A DNA stretch of 64,000 nucleotides from Massilia sp. Root351 (GTDB lineage: Bacteria; Pseudomonadota; Gammaproteobacteria; Burkholderiales; Burkholderiaceae_D). The notes beneath the pieces are model-generated. The model had not been told where the DNA came from, searched no databases, and saw only the letters and a list, made by a program, of their open reading frames with translations. This document shows, in pieces, positions 45,274 through 54,532 of the stretch. The DNA is taken from NCBI RefSeq assembly GCF_001425045.1, contig NZ_LMDJ01000023.1, forward strand, positions 261,420-325,419. The letters are read 5' to 3'. Position numbers and translations under genes: made by a program. Numbering within the stretch: the first letter of the stretch is position 1; every line of letters starts with the position of its first letter.

Positions 45274-47997
45274 GTGATCTCCAAGCCCGTCCTGCTGGCC
45301 GCCGTAGCGGCCGCCGTCCTGTCCGCCGCCGGCGCAGGCTACTATTACACCCACCGCGCCGCGCCAGGCGCGGGCGCCGGCGCTCCAGTTGCCGGCCAGC
45401 CCGGCGCCGCCGGCGCCCCCGCCCCGGCGCAGCAGGCCATCGCCGGCCAGCTCAAGGAAGTGCTGGCGGCCTACCGCAAGACCATCGTGCTGCTTGCAGA
45501 TGAACAGTCGCTGAGCGAGGCGGAGAAATCGCGCGCCAACCAGGTCGGGCAGGGGCTGTTCCACGACAACCAGCTGCGCATCGCCCGCATCGACGAGGCG
45601 CTGGCCGCGCTGGCGGCGTCGGCCGACGCGGGGCGCTTTGCCGGCATGGGCGCGCTGCTGGACTATATCGAGGCCGATCCCGGCCTGTACGACGCCGACC
45701 GGCTGGCGTTCCGGGAACTGCTGCAATCGCTGCGCGGCTATGTGGCCAAGGACGGCTCCCTGCCTGCCATCAAGCTGCACAAGCGCATTTCGGAGGACCT
45801 GGACGCGCTGGCCGAGATCGAACGCAATTACGACCAGGAGATCAAGCAGATCTTCGGCCGTTTCGAAACGCGCGGCATCGAGCTCAAGCGCGAGCGCTGG
45901 GACGACTACGTGGCGCACCTGAAGAAACTGTACAGCCGCGAACAGATCCTGAAGGAATACGGCGTGGTGATGCCGTATCCGCAGCCGCCCGCCGGCGCCG
46001 GCGCTAGCCCGGCCAAGCCGGAGGACGGCGAGATCTTCGGCAAGGCGCTGCCGAAAAAGACCGTGGTGCTGACCTTCGACGACGGCCCGCACAAGCGCTA
46101 CAGCGAAGAGATTGCCGCCATCCTGAAGCAGTACGGCGCGCCGGCCGTGTTCTTCGAGGTGGGCCGCAACATCGGCAGCGTGGACGGCGCGCAGCAGGCC
46201 AAGCTGAACGGCGGCGCGGAGGTGAGCCGCAAGCTGAAGGCGGCCGGCTACACGCTGGCCAACCACAGCTACAGCCACGCCCAGCTGTCCAAGGAAAGCG
46301 GCGACAAGCTGCAGGCCGAGATCCTGAACACCGACGTGCTGCTGAAGGCGGTGGACGCCGAGCGCTCGCCATTGTTCCGCTTCCCCTACGGCGCGCGCAA
46401 CAGCGAGGGCATGGCCATGCTGCACAAGGCCAAGCTGCAGTCGGTGATGTGGAACATCGATTCGCTGGACTGGGCCGACCCGGTGCCCAGTTCGATCGCC
46501 GGACGCGTGCTGCAGGGCGTGGAGAAGGAAGGGCGCGGCATCATCCTGTTCCATGACATTCACGAGCGCACCGTGAAGGCGCTGCCCATCATCCTGGACC
46601 GCCTGGTGGCGGAAGGCTACCAGTTCGCCGGCTGGGACGGCACCGCCTTCAAGGCGGCGCAGGGCGCGTCCGCGCAAGCACCGGCCCCGGCGGCGCCGGT
46701 GTCCGTCGGCTACGGCAACTCCTGGGCCATTGTGATCGGCATCGACGACTACGCGAAGTGGCCCAAGCTGCAGTACGCCGTGCGCGACGCGCAGGGCGTG
46801 CGGCAGACGCTGATCGACAAGTTCGGCTTCGCCGCCGAGCGCGTGGTGACGCTGAAGAATGCGGAGGCCACGCGGGCCGGCATCCTGCGCGCCTTCCACG
46901 ACCGGCTGGCGCATGGCGGCGTGCAGAAAAACGACCGTATCTTCGTGTTCTTTGCCGGCCACGGCGCCACGCGCAAGCTCAGTTCCGGGCGTGACCTGGG
47001 CTACATCGTGCCGGCCGACGCGGACCCGAACCAGCTGGCCACGGACGCTATCCCGATGACCGAGATCCAGAACATCGCCGAGAGCCTCAGCGCCAAGCAC
47101 GTGCTGTTCGTGATGGACGCCTGCTACAGCGGCCTGGGCCTGACGCGCGGCGGCTCCTCGTCGTCCTTCCTGCGCGACAACGCCAAGCGCATCGGGCGCC
47201 AGATGCTGACTGCCGGCGGCGGCGACCAGCTGGTGGCGGACGGCGGCCCGAACGGCCATTCGGTGTTCACCTGGACCCTGCTGCAGGGCCTGGGCGGCAA
47301 GGCCGACCTGAACGGCGACGGCCTGATCACTGCGACCGAGCTGGCGGCCTATGTGGCGCCGGCGGTGGCGGGCGTGTCCAGCCAGACTCCGGCGTTCGGC
47401 AGCCTGCCGGGTTCCGAGGGCGGCGACTTCGTGTTCGAGCTGCCGGCCGAGACCGAGTTCCTGGGCGCGGGCACGGCGCAGCTGTCGAACGACGCCATCG
47501 CGCTCAATTCCAAGCTCGATGCCAAGGCCGAGGCCAAGCAGGACGCCAAGCCTGATGCGGCGCCGGTGGCCGTCACCATCAAGGACTTGCAGGGCAAGGA
47601 CCAGGCCATCACGCCGCCGGCGGCGGTGCCGGTGTCCGCGCGCCAGCTGGCCCAGCGCGCCAACGACCGTGGCCTGCAGCTGTACAAGGAAAAACAGTAC
47701 GCGGCGGCCGAGGCGCAGTTTACCGAGGCGCTCAAGCTGCGCGCCGACTTCGCGCTGGCGGCCAACAACCTGGGCTTCGTGTTCTACAAGCAGGAGCGCT
47801 ACCCGGAAGCGGCGCGCTGGTTCGAAAACACCATCAAGATGGACCCGTCGCGCGCCATCGCCTATCTGAACCTGGGCGACGCCACGGCGCGCGCCGGCGA
47901 CGGCAAGCGGGCGCAGGGCGCCTACAAGACTTACCTCGAACTGGCGCCGAACGGCAGCGGCGCGGCGTATGCGCGGCAGCAGCTGGAGAAGCTCTGA
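45274..47997 (+). CDS. Polysaccharide deacetylase-caspase-like peptidase-EF-hand-TPR fusion protein
   Basis: A 907-residue protein with a membrane anchor (VLLAAVAAAVLSAAGAGYYY) and an uncharacterised helical region (about 55-240). A NodB deacetylase domain follows: TFDDGP at 266-271, HSYSH near 331, RFPYG near 369, LFHDIH. Then a caspase/metacaspase (C14) domain from about 480 with His563 in FFAGHGA and Cys617 in VMDACYSG, a canonical EF-hand loop at 678-689 (Asp, Asn, Asp, Ile, Glu positions kept), and TPR repeats near the C-terminus (GLQLYKEKQYAAAEAQF, NNLGFVFYKQERYPEAAR, LNLGDATARAGDGKRAQ). Likely an envelope protein joining glycan deacetylation to calcium-linked proteolysis; partners unknown. 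Confidence 0.9.
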   Translation: MISKPVLLAAVAAAVLSAAGAGYYYTHRAAPGAGAGAPVAGQPGAAGAPAPAQQAIAGQLKEVLAAYRKTIVLLADEQSLSEAEKSRANQVGQGLFHDNQLRIARIDEALAALAASADAGRFAGMGALLDYIEADPGLYDADRLAFRELLQSLRGYVAKDGSLPAIKLHKRISEDLDALAEIERNYDQEIKQIFGRFETRGIELKRERWDDYVAHLKKLYSREQILKEYGVVMPYPQPPAGAGASPAKPEDGEIFGKALPKKTVVLTFDDGPHKRYSEEIAAILKQYGAPAVFFEVGRNIGSVDGAQQAKLNGGAEVSRKLKAAGYTLANHSYSHAQLSKESGDKLQAEILNTDVLLKAVDAERSPLFRFPYGARNSEGMAMLHKAKLQSVMWNIDSLDWADPVPSSIAGRVLQGVEKEGRGIILFHDIHERTVKALPIILDRLVAEGYQFAGWDGTAFKAAQGASAQAPAPAAPVSVGYGNSWAIVIGIDDYAKWPKLQYAVRDAQGVRQTLIDKFGFAAERVVTLKNAEATRAGILRAFHDRLAHGGVQKNDRIFVFFAGHGATRKLSSGRDLGYIVPADADPNQLATDAIPMTEIQNIAESLSAKHVLFVMDACYSGLGLTRGGSSSSFLRDNAKRIGRQMLTAGGGDQLVADGGPNGHSVFTWTLLQGLGGKADLNGDGLITATELAAYVAPAVAGVSSQTPAFGSLPGSEGGDFVFELPAETEFLGAGTAQLSNDAIALNSKLDAKAEAKQDAKPDAAPVAVTIKDLQGKDQAITPPAAVPVSARQLAQRANDRGLQLYKEKQYAAAEAQFTEALKLRADFALAANNLGFVFYKQERYPEAARWFENTIKMDPSRAIAYLNLGDATARAGDGKRAQGAYKTYLELAPNGSGAAYARQQLEKL

Positions 47998-48016
47998 TGG
48001 CGGTGACGGAGCGCCT

Positions 48017-48682
48017 GTGAAGCCTATCGAAGGCATCCTGTGGGACAACGACGGCGTGCTGGTGGACACGGAGCGGCTGTTCTACCAGTCCAACCGCGAG
48101 CTGTTCCTGCCGTTCGGCGTGGAGTTGACCGAGCTGGATTTCTTTAACTGGTACCTGGCCGACAACTGCGGCGCGTGGCACCTGCTGGCGCATCTGGGCA
48201 TGAGCGAGGAGCGCATCGCCGAACTGCGCGCAGGGCGCAACCGGCGCTACTCGGAATTGCTGCTGGGTGCGGCCGTCGAACCCATCGCCGGGGTGGCGGA
48301 GCTGCTGTCCGAGCTGGCGCCACGGCTGCCGATGGGCGTAGTGACCAGCTCCATGGGCAGCCATTTCGAGCTGATCCATTCCAGGCTGGACCTGCTGCGC
48401 CATTTCCGCTTCGTGCTGACGGCGGAGCACTATGCGCACAGCAAACCGTCGCCCGAGCCGTATTTGCTGGGGCTGGAGCAGCTGGGACTGGCGGCAGGCC
48501 AATGCGTGGTGGTGGAGGATTCGCCGCGCGGCCTGCAGGCAGCCACTGCAGCGGGCATACGCTGCATCGTGCTGCGCAACGCGCTGACGCGGCACTATGA
48601 CTTTCCGGGCGCGTGGCGCATTGCCGACGACATGGCCGGCCTGCACGCCGAACTGGCGGCGCTGGCCGGCGCGGAGCGCTAG
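48017..48682 (+). CDS. HAD-superfamily phosphatase
   Basis: A 221-residue haloacid-dehalogenase-type hydrolase. Motif I DNDGVLVDTE has the nucleophile Asp and acid/base Asp, motif II is VVTSS, motif III has Lys in AHSKPSPEPY, and motif IV is VVEDSPRGLQAA. The cap domain is helical (subfamily IA, beta-phosphoglucomutase/YniC-like). GTG 48017 was chosen since GGAG stands 5 bases upstream. It overlaps nothing but follows the fusion gene closely and precedes a glycosyltransferase by 3 bases. Confidence 0.88.
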   Translation: MKPIEGILWDNDGVLVDTERLFYQSNRELFLPFGVELTELDFFNWYLADNCGAWHLLAHLGMSEERIAELRAGRNRRYSELLLGAAVEPIAGVAELLSELAPRLPMGVVTSSMGSHFELIHSRLDLLRHFRFVLTAEHYAHSKPSPEPYLLGLEQLGLAAGQCVVVEDSPRGLQAATAAGIRCIVLRNALTRHYDFPGAWRIADDMAGLHAELAALAGAER

Positions 48683-48685
48683 CGC

Positions 48686-49959
48686 ATGGCGCGCTTTCAC
48701 CTGTGCTGGGAACTGGGCGGCGGCCTGGGGCACGCCGGACGGCTGAAGGTGCTGGCCGCGGCCCTGCTGGCGCGCGGCCACGAGGTGAGCGTCAGCCTGC
48801 GCGACCTGGCGCAGGCGCATGGCCTGTTCAGTGGCCGGTTCAGTGACCCGTTGCGCGCCGCTCCGGGCGTCATGGGCGCGCGCGGGCCGCAGATGCCCGC
48901 ATTGCGCACGCCCCCGCTGCAGGCGCCGGTCTGGCTGCACCGCACCGAAGGCATGCCGCCGAACCACGCCAGCCATGCCGAGATCCTGCTGACCGCGGGT
49001 TATCTGCAGGCGGAGCCGCTGGCAGGCCTGGTGGCCGGCTGGCGCTCCATCTTCAGCCTGTTGCGTCCCGAGGTGGTGGTGGCGGACTACGCGCCCACCG
49101 CCATCCTGGCCGCGCGCAGCATGGGTTTGCGCAGCGCCTCGGTCGGCTCGGCATTCTCCATGCCGCCGCCCGGGCGCGCCTTGCCCTGCCTGCGTGAATG
49201 GGAGAACATCGCGCCGCAACGGCTGGCCGATGCCGAAGCGCGCGTGCTGCAAGCCGCCAATGCCGTGCTGGCGCACCATGGCGCGCCGCCGCTGAGCTGG
49301 GCCGCCGATCTGCTGCTGGGTGACGCGCCGCTGCTGACCACATGGCCCGAGCTCGACCCGTTCAGCCGCACCGCCGGCGCCGCTGGCGTCGAATGGTACG
49401 GCCCGGCCTTCCTGCCGGCCGGCGGCGCGCCGCCGGCATGGCCGCCGGGGAACGGCCCGAAGGTGTTCGCCTATCTGAAACCGGCCATGCCGACCACGCG
49501 GAAGTGCTGGCTGCGCTGGCGCAGCAAGGCTGCCGGGTGCTTTGCTACTTGCCGGAAGTCGCCGGCGGCAAGGCGCCGCCGGTCACCGCGCCCAGCCTGG
49601 CGTTCGCGCGCGGGCCGGTTGCGCTGCAAGCCGCACTGGCCGAGGCGCAGTTGTGCGTCGCCCACGGCGGCGAGGCGACCCTGGCGCAAGCCATGCTGGC
49701 CGGGGTGCCGGTTTTGATGCTGCCCATGCAGCTGGAACAATTCCTCACCGCGCGCCGCATCGCCGCAGCCGGGATGGGCGTGAATGCCGCGATGCTGGCC
49801 AAGCCGCCCGACTGGCGCGCGCTGGTGCGCCACATGCTCGCCACACCCGGTTATGCAAACGCTGCGCAAGCATACGCCGCGCGCGCACAAGGCTACAAAG
49901 TGGAAGAGATGGCCACGCGCGTGGCCATGGCGCTGGAACGGCAGGCTGCGGGGAGCTGA
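48686..49959 (+). pseudogene. Glycosyltransferase (GT1-like), split by a frameshift
   Basis: One protein broken into two frames. The first runs from ATG 48686 through LGGGLGHAGRLKVLAAAL, ADYAPTAILAAR and KVFAYLKPA; near 49485 the coding pattern moves to another frame, continuing HADHAEVLAALAQQGCRVL to a stop at 49957-49959. The second half holds the nucleotide-sugar signature CVAHGGEATLAQAMLAGVPVLMLP followed by EQ, typical of UDP-glycosyltransferases. Adding one base (GCC CAT for GCCAT at 49484-49488) restores a ~424-residue protein. The rest shows no decay, so this could be recent inactivation, a sequencing error or phase variation. Confidence 0.8.
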
Positions 49960-49999
49960 ACGCGCTTTTCAGCACAGCTTGGTACGCTTGGCCAGTATG

Positions 50000-51070
50000 T
50001 CATTTGGGACGCGCCGGGACGATGCCTGCATCCGGCCGCACGGGATCGCCGGCGCGCAGGCGGGCGATGCAGGCGGCGACTGCGCGCGCCACCACGCGGA
50101 CCTCTTGCTGGAACTTCTGCTCGCGGTCCAGCACTTCATGGCTGTCGGCATAGGATTCGTAGTAGCCCAGATACCGGTCCAGCTCGGCCTGGCCGCCCGC
50201 GCTCACCAGCCCCATCCAGCTCAGCCAGTCCGACAGACTCCGCCGCAGGCTTTCCACGCCCGCCACGTCGCCATGCACCACCAGCCCGTAGGCGCGCCCA
50301 GCCAGGTGCTTGGGGTAGCCCCAGCCGGCCAGCTCCAGCGCCTTGGCTTCGGCCGCCTGCTTGCCGTGCGTGCTGGTGGGGTCCGGATTGCCGCCGTCGG
50401 CGCAGACCAGCCGGTCTATCATCAGCTTGAGCGGGCTGGGCGCCTGGTACCAGTACACGGGCGTGAGGATGATGACGCCGTGCGCCGCCACCCATTTCTC
50501 GTAGATCTCGGCCATCCAGTCATTGGTCTGGCGTTCCGCGTGGTTGGGGTAGCAGCTGCACGGCCAGTGGCACAGCGGCATGGCGGTCGAGACGCAGCCC
50601 TTGCAAGGATGGATGTGCAGGTCGTAGCTGGAGGTCAGCAGGCTCAGGTCCAGCACATCCGTTTCGATCTGCTGCGCGGACAGCGTTTCACGCGCCAGTT
50701 GCGCCATGCGCCAGGTCTTGGACACTTCGCCGGGGCAGGTGCCGTCGTTGCGCGCCGAGCCGATGATCAGCAGCGCGCGCGAAGGCGTGGCCGGATCCTT
50801 CTGTCTGTGTTCGGCGGCGCGCAGGCGCTCGCGGGTGGCCACCCATTCGGCCGACAGCTTGTATCCGGGATCGGCGTAGCCTTCGCCGGCGGCCTGGGTG
50901 ACAGGCGCCTTGCGGCCCGCATGGTAGTTATTCCAGGCCACTTCCTCCACCTGGTCCAGGGCGCCGCGCACCGCATCGAATGCTGGATCGAGGAAGGAAC
51001 GCTGGAACTGCAGGCGGAACTCCTGCCGTTCCAGCGGTTTGGGCGCCTGGCCCTTGCGTATCTTTGTCAT
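50000..51070 (-). CDS. Flavodoxin-fold NAD(P)H-dependent oxidoreductase
   Basis: A 356-residue cytoplasmic flavoprotein. The N-terminal ~120 residues are an uncharacterised extension (KPLERQEFRLQFQRSFLDP). The flavodoxin-like domain starts ALLIIGSARNDGT (FMN phosphate loop), continues with a Cys-rich insert (HPCKGCVSTAMPLCHWPCSCYP) and the FMN-contact segment ILTPVYWYQAPSPLKLMIDR. The Cys cluster could bind a metal or iron-sulphur centre. Start ATG 51070 has a clear GGAGG site. It converges with the glycosyltransferase gene. Confidence 0.85.
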   Translation of the reverse strand: MTKIRKGQAPKPLERQEFRLQFQRSFLDPAFDAVRGALDQVEEVAWNNYHAGRKAPVTQAAGEGYADPGYKLSAEWVATRERLRAAEHRQKDPATPSRALLIIGSARNDGTCPGEVSKTWRMAQLARETLSAQQIETDVLDLSLLTSSYDLHIHPCKGCVSTAMPLCHWPCSCYPNHAERQTNDWMAEIYEKWVAAHGVIILTPVYWYQAPSPLKLMIDRLVCADGGNPDPTSTHGKQAAEAKALELAGWGYPKHLAGRAYGLVVHGDVAGVESLRRSLSDWLSWMGLVSAGGQAELDRYLGYYESYADSHEVLDREQKFQQEVRVVARAVAACIARLRAGDPVRPDAGIVPARPK

Positions 51071-51137
51071 GGCGGCCTCCGGAGGAAGCCTCAAGCTTGC
51101 CACTGCCGCGGCAGGCGCTCTGTACGCTAACGTACGG

Positions 51138-52856
51138 TCAGAACTCCTGCCATTCGCCGTCGGCTTCATGCACCGGCGCGGCGCCGCCCGCCGCCTTCCG
51201 TGCGGCTGGCTTGGCCGGACCGGCCGGGGCGGGCAGCTGCGCGGCGGCCTTGCCGGCCGGGCGCGGCTTCGGCATGCGGCTGACAGTGGCGCCTTGCGCC
51301 TTGGCGGCGCCGTCCGCCAGCGTAAACACGCCCACCGTGCCCGACAGTGCCAGCGCTTGCTCGCGCATCGCGGCCGCCGCCGCCGAGGCCTGCTCCACCA
51401 GTGCCGCGTTGCGCTGTGTGGTTTCGTCCATGTCGCAGATGGCGCTGTTGATCTGTTCGATACCGTCCAGCTGCTCCTGGCTGGCCGACGCGATCTCGCC
51501 GATGATATCCGTCACGCGCCGCACGCTGGCCACGATGTCCTCCATCGTATGTCCGGCCTGGTCCACCAGCCTGGCGCCCCCGTCCACCTTGTCGACCGAG
51601 TCAGCGATCAGCGCCTTGATCTCGCGCGCCGCCGCAGCCGAACGCTGCGCCAGGTTGCGCACTTCATTGGCCACCACGGCGAACCCCCGGCCCTGTTCGC
51701 CCGCGCGCGCCGCTTCCACGGCCGCGTTCAGCGCCAGGATATTGGTCTGGAAAGCGATGCCGTCGATAACGGCAATGATGTCGACGATCTTGCGCGACGA
51801 TGCGTTGATGGCAGCCATGGTGTCGACCACCTGCGCCACCACCGCGCCGCCTTTGCCCGCCACGTCCGACGCGGACAGCGCCAGCCGGTTGGCCTGGCGC
51901 GCGTTGTCGGCGTTCTGCTTCACGGTCGAGGTCAGCTGCTCCATCGAGGAAGCGGTTTCCTCCAGCGAACCGGCCTGCTGTTCGGTGCGTGCCGACAGGT
52001 CGGCATTGCCGGACGCGATTTCCGCCGACGCGGTGGCAATGGTGTCCGTCCCCACGCGCACCTGGGTGACGATGCGCACCAGGCTGTCGTTCATGTCGCG
52101 CAGCGCCGCCGTCAGCTGGCCCGCCTCGTCGCTGGAGCGGACTTCGATTGCCGAGCTCAGGTCGCCGCCGGCCACGGTGCGCGCCACTTTCACGGCATGG
52201 CCGAGAGGGCGCACGATGCCGCGCGTGATGTACCAGGCCGTGGCCAGGCTCAGGACGGCGCCCGCTGCGCCAAGCAGCACCATGAGCAGGCGCGCGTTGG
52301 CCGCCACGTCCTGCGCCGCCTGGCCGGAGGCCTGCATCAGCGCCACCTGAAAATCGATCAGCTGATCCACCGCCGCAAAATAGGCCAGCTGTTCGCCGCG
52401 CACGCGCTGGTACAGGGTGGCGATGGCCGCTTCGCGCTCGCCGGCCTTGGCCTGCGCCAGCAGCACGGCAGTGCCGGCGCCGTAGCTGGCGCGCGTGGCG
52501 GCAATGCGTGCCAGCAGGGCGCGCGCTTGGGGCAGCGTCACTATGCTGTCCAGCCTGGCCAGATGGGCATCGGCTTGCCTGGCGCTCTGCTCCGCCAGCT
52601 CCAGTTCGGCCTTGGCCGCCGCCGCGTCCTGCATCAGCAGTATATTGCGCAGGCTGCGCGCCTGCTGGTTGGCGCTGTTTTTGATCTCGTTCAGCAGGCG
52701 GATCTTGTTGTAGCGGTCGCCTATGGTGACGCCGATCTCGCCGCTGACGGCTTGCAGGCGGGTCACGCCGACACCCACCACGACGGCCATCAGCAGCACG
52801 GTGAGCGAGAAGGCGATGGTGAGGCGGTGTCCGATCTTGATATTGGCGATATTCAT
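51138..52856 (-). CDS. Methyl-accepting chemotaxis protein with CheR tether
   Basis: A 572-residue chemoreceptor: first membrane helix (LTIAFSLTVLLMAVVVGVGV), four-helix-bundle sensor domain (SGEIGVTIGDRYNKIRLLNEI), second helix (LLMVLLGAAGAVLSLATAWYI), HAMP, and the signalling hairpin with SLEETASSMEQL and GIAFQTNILALNAAVEAARA. It ends in a Pro/Ala linker and EWQEF, a CheR-binding pentapeptide, so it is an adaptation-competent, Tsr/Tar-like receptor. ATG 52856 was chosen over the longer upstream frame. Ligand unknown. Confidence 0.93.
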   Translation of the reverse strand: MNIANIKIGHRLTIAFSLTVLLMAVVVGVGVTRLQAVSGEIGVTIGDRYNKIRLLNEIKNSANQQARSLRNILLMQDAAAAKAELELAEQSARQADAHLARLDSIVTLPQARALLARIAATRASYGAGTAVLLAQAKAGEREAAIATLYQRVRGEQLAYFAAVDQLIDFQVALMQASGQAAQDVAANARLLMVLLGAAGAVLSLATAWYITRGIVRPLGHAVKVARTVAGGDLSSAIEVRSSDEAGQLTAALRDMNDSLVRIVTQVRVGTDTIATASAEIASGNADLSARTEQQAGSLEETASSMEQLTSTVKQNADNARQANRLALSASDVAGKGGAVVAQVVDTMAAINASSRKIVDIIAVIDGIAFQTNILALNAAVEAARAGEQGRGFAVVANEVRNLAQRSAAAAREIKALIADSVDKVDGGARLVDQAGHTMEDIVASVRRVTDIIGEIASASQEQLDGIEQINSAICDMDETTQRNAALVEQASAAAAAMREQALALSGTVGVFTLADGAAKAQGATVSRMPKPRPAGKAAAQLPAPAGPAKPAARKAAGGAAPVHEADGEWQEF

Positions 52857-52924
52857 CTGGCCTGGTTTCCCGCGTGTTGTTTGAATTCTGGAAAAATAGT
52901 GTAGCAGTGCTATTTTTATTTTTA

Positions 52925-52967
52925 AAGAAATATTTCTTGATAAGAATCCATAAAAAATTTGTATGAT
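52925..52967. promoter_or_regulatory. Palindrome and promoter candidate ahead of the phc-like cluster
   Basis: A perfect 14-bp palindrome AAGAAATATTTCTT (52925-52938) overlaps a plus-strand TTGATA (52937-52942); TATGAT (52962-52967) follows 19 bases later, a slightly long spacer. This AT-rich block stands out in a 251-base gap (52857-53107) shared with the divergent chemoreceptor gene, and could control both. The rest of the gap holds no gene. Confidence 0.4.
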
Positions 52968-53107
52968 CGTTTTTGCTACACAATGTGAAACTGCTAGGGT
53001 GGAAATGTTGCGATTTACGCCAAGCACGGTGTACACTCGATTGCAAGTTGCAGAGGCGCAAGCACCGCCATTCGTGGAAATCGCATAACCGTGGAGTCTG
53101 TTCCAAC

Positions 53108-54532
53108 GTGTATTCACAAACGCAAATCGATCCGGTCGTGAGTTTCCAGAATGCGCAGGGCGAGACGGTGCGCGCCACCATCGTCAACCTGCAGCGGCGC
53201 GCGCTGGTGATGGAGGTGTACAACCCGTATTCCATCGTGCAGGCCAGCGAAGTGCTGAGCGAACTGACGGTGCGCATCGGCACCCGCTGCGGCTATTCGG
53301 GCAAGGCGGTGGTGGTGAGCATCGTCAACACCGGACTGACGGCCGTGGTGTCGGTGACGCTGATCGACGAATGGCGCGAGCTGGGCATGGAAGGCATGGC
53401 CGGGATGGGCGATATGCACGGCGGCGGGCTGGCGTTGTCGCCCGGCGCCGTGCGCCGCGAGGCCAGCCAGTTCGTTGCGGACTGGGACGAACGCTTCCGC
53501 ATCCGGCGCGATTACCAGATCGCCATCAACGAAACGCGCGCCTACCTGTCCGAAGTGGCGCGCTGGGTGGAACAGGTGGATCTGTCCGGTGCGCTGCCCA
53601 GGGAGCACGGCAAGCTGCGTGCCGACGTGTTCGCCGAACTGGCCGAGCCGCTGGTGCTGCGCACCAAACGCTATTTCGGCGACATCAACGCCGAGGCGGC
53701 GCTGGTGGAGGACGAATGCGCCGCTTCGCACCGCGCGTTCGCCCAGGCCGCGCTGCATCCATTGATACTGCGCGCGCCTTTCGTGTTCCGCACCTACACC
53801 AAGCCGCTGGGCTACGCGGGCGACTACCATATGGTCAACCAGATCCTGGACGATCCGCGCCAGGGGCCCAGCACCTATTTCCAGATCGTGAACGCGGCCT
53901 TCCTGCAAACGGCGGTTGCGCTGGCGCACCGCAACCGCATCGACATCCTCACCGCCTTCCTGAAGCGGATGGCCGACGCGGCGCGCGCCTTGGGGCGGCC
54001 GTTCCGGGTGCTGAACGTCGGCTGCGGCCCGGCGGCGGAACTGCAGCGCTTCATGGCGGAGTACGACGAACCGCACTGGCTGTCATTCGAACTGGTGGAT
54101 TTCAACGGCGAAACGCTGGAATGGACCAGCCAGCGCCTGGGGGCCATCAACAACAGCCTGCGGCGCCAGGTGACGCTGCGCTTCATGCAGGACTCGGTGC
54201 AGCAGTTGCTCAAGCGGCGCGTGGAGGCCGAACCGGCAGGGGAATTCGACGTGGTCTACTGCGCCGGCCTGTTCGACTACCTGTCCGACAAGGTGTGCGC
54301 CCGCATGGTAGCCCACTTCACGGCGCGCATGCGCTCCGGCGGCCACCTGCTGCTGACCAATGTCCACGCCAGCAATCCGGAGCGCCCCGGCATGGAGCAC
54401 CTGCTGGAATGGTATCTGATCCACCGCGACGAACTGAAGATGCAGCAGCTGCTGCCGTTCGAGGCGCTGCACCGCAAGGTGTACCTGGACGCGACCGGCG
54501 TCAACGTGTTCGCGGAAGCCGGCATTCCATGA
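53108..54532 (+). CDS. PhcB-like SAM-dependent methyltransferase with an N-terminal beta-domain
   Basis: A 474-residue enzyme resembling PhcB, which in Ralstonia methylates a 3-hydroxy fatty acid to make the quorum signal. The C-terminal half has the SAM site RVLNVGCGPAAELQRFM, an acidic strand ELVDFNG, and the segment RTYTKPLGYAGDYHMVNQIL characteristic of this group. The first ~115 residues form a beta-rich, PilZ-like domain (SFQNAQGETVRATIVNLQRR, LTVRIG). GTG 53108 gives this domain; GGAG stands 11 bases upstream. The stop overlaps the kinase start (ATGA), and the next genes are a membrane kinase and a response regulator, as in the phc operon. The product is inferred. Confidence 0.78.
   Translation: MYSQTQIDPVVSFQNAQGETVRATIVNLQRRALVMEVYNPYSIVQASEVLSELTVRIGTRCGYSGKAVVVSIVNTGLTAVVSVTLIDEWRELGMEGMAGMGDMHGGGLALSPGAVRREASQFVADWDERFRIRRDYQIAINETRAYLSEVARWVEQVDLSGALPREHGKLRADVFAELAEPLVLRTKRYFGDINAEAALVEDECAASHRAFAQAALHPLILRAPFVFRTYTKPLGYAGDYHMVNQILDDPRQGPSTYFQIVNAAFLQTAVALAHRNRIDILTAFLKRMADAARALGRPFRVLNVGCGPAAELQRFMAEYDEPHWLSFELVDFNGETLEWTSQRLGAINNSLRRQVTLRFMQDSVQQLLKRRVEAEPAGEFDVVYCAGLFDYLSDKVCARMVAHFTARMRSGGHLLLTNVHASNPERPGMEHLLEWYLIHRDELKMQQLLPFEALHRKVYLDATGVNVFAEAGIP

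Noticed and set aside
45238..48069. A 943-residue open frame on the minus strand opposite the deacetylase-caspase fusion
   Set aside because: Antisense of a gene with intact motifs; composition is that of a GC-driven shadow.
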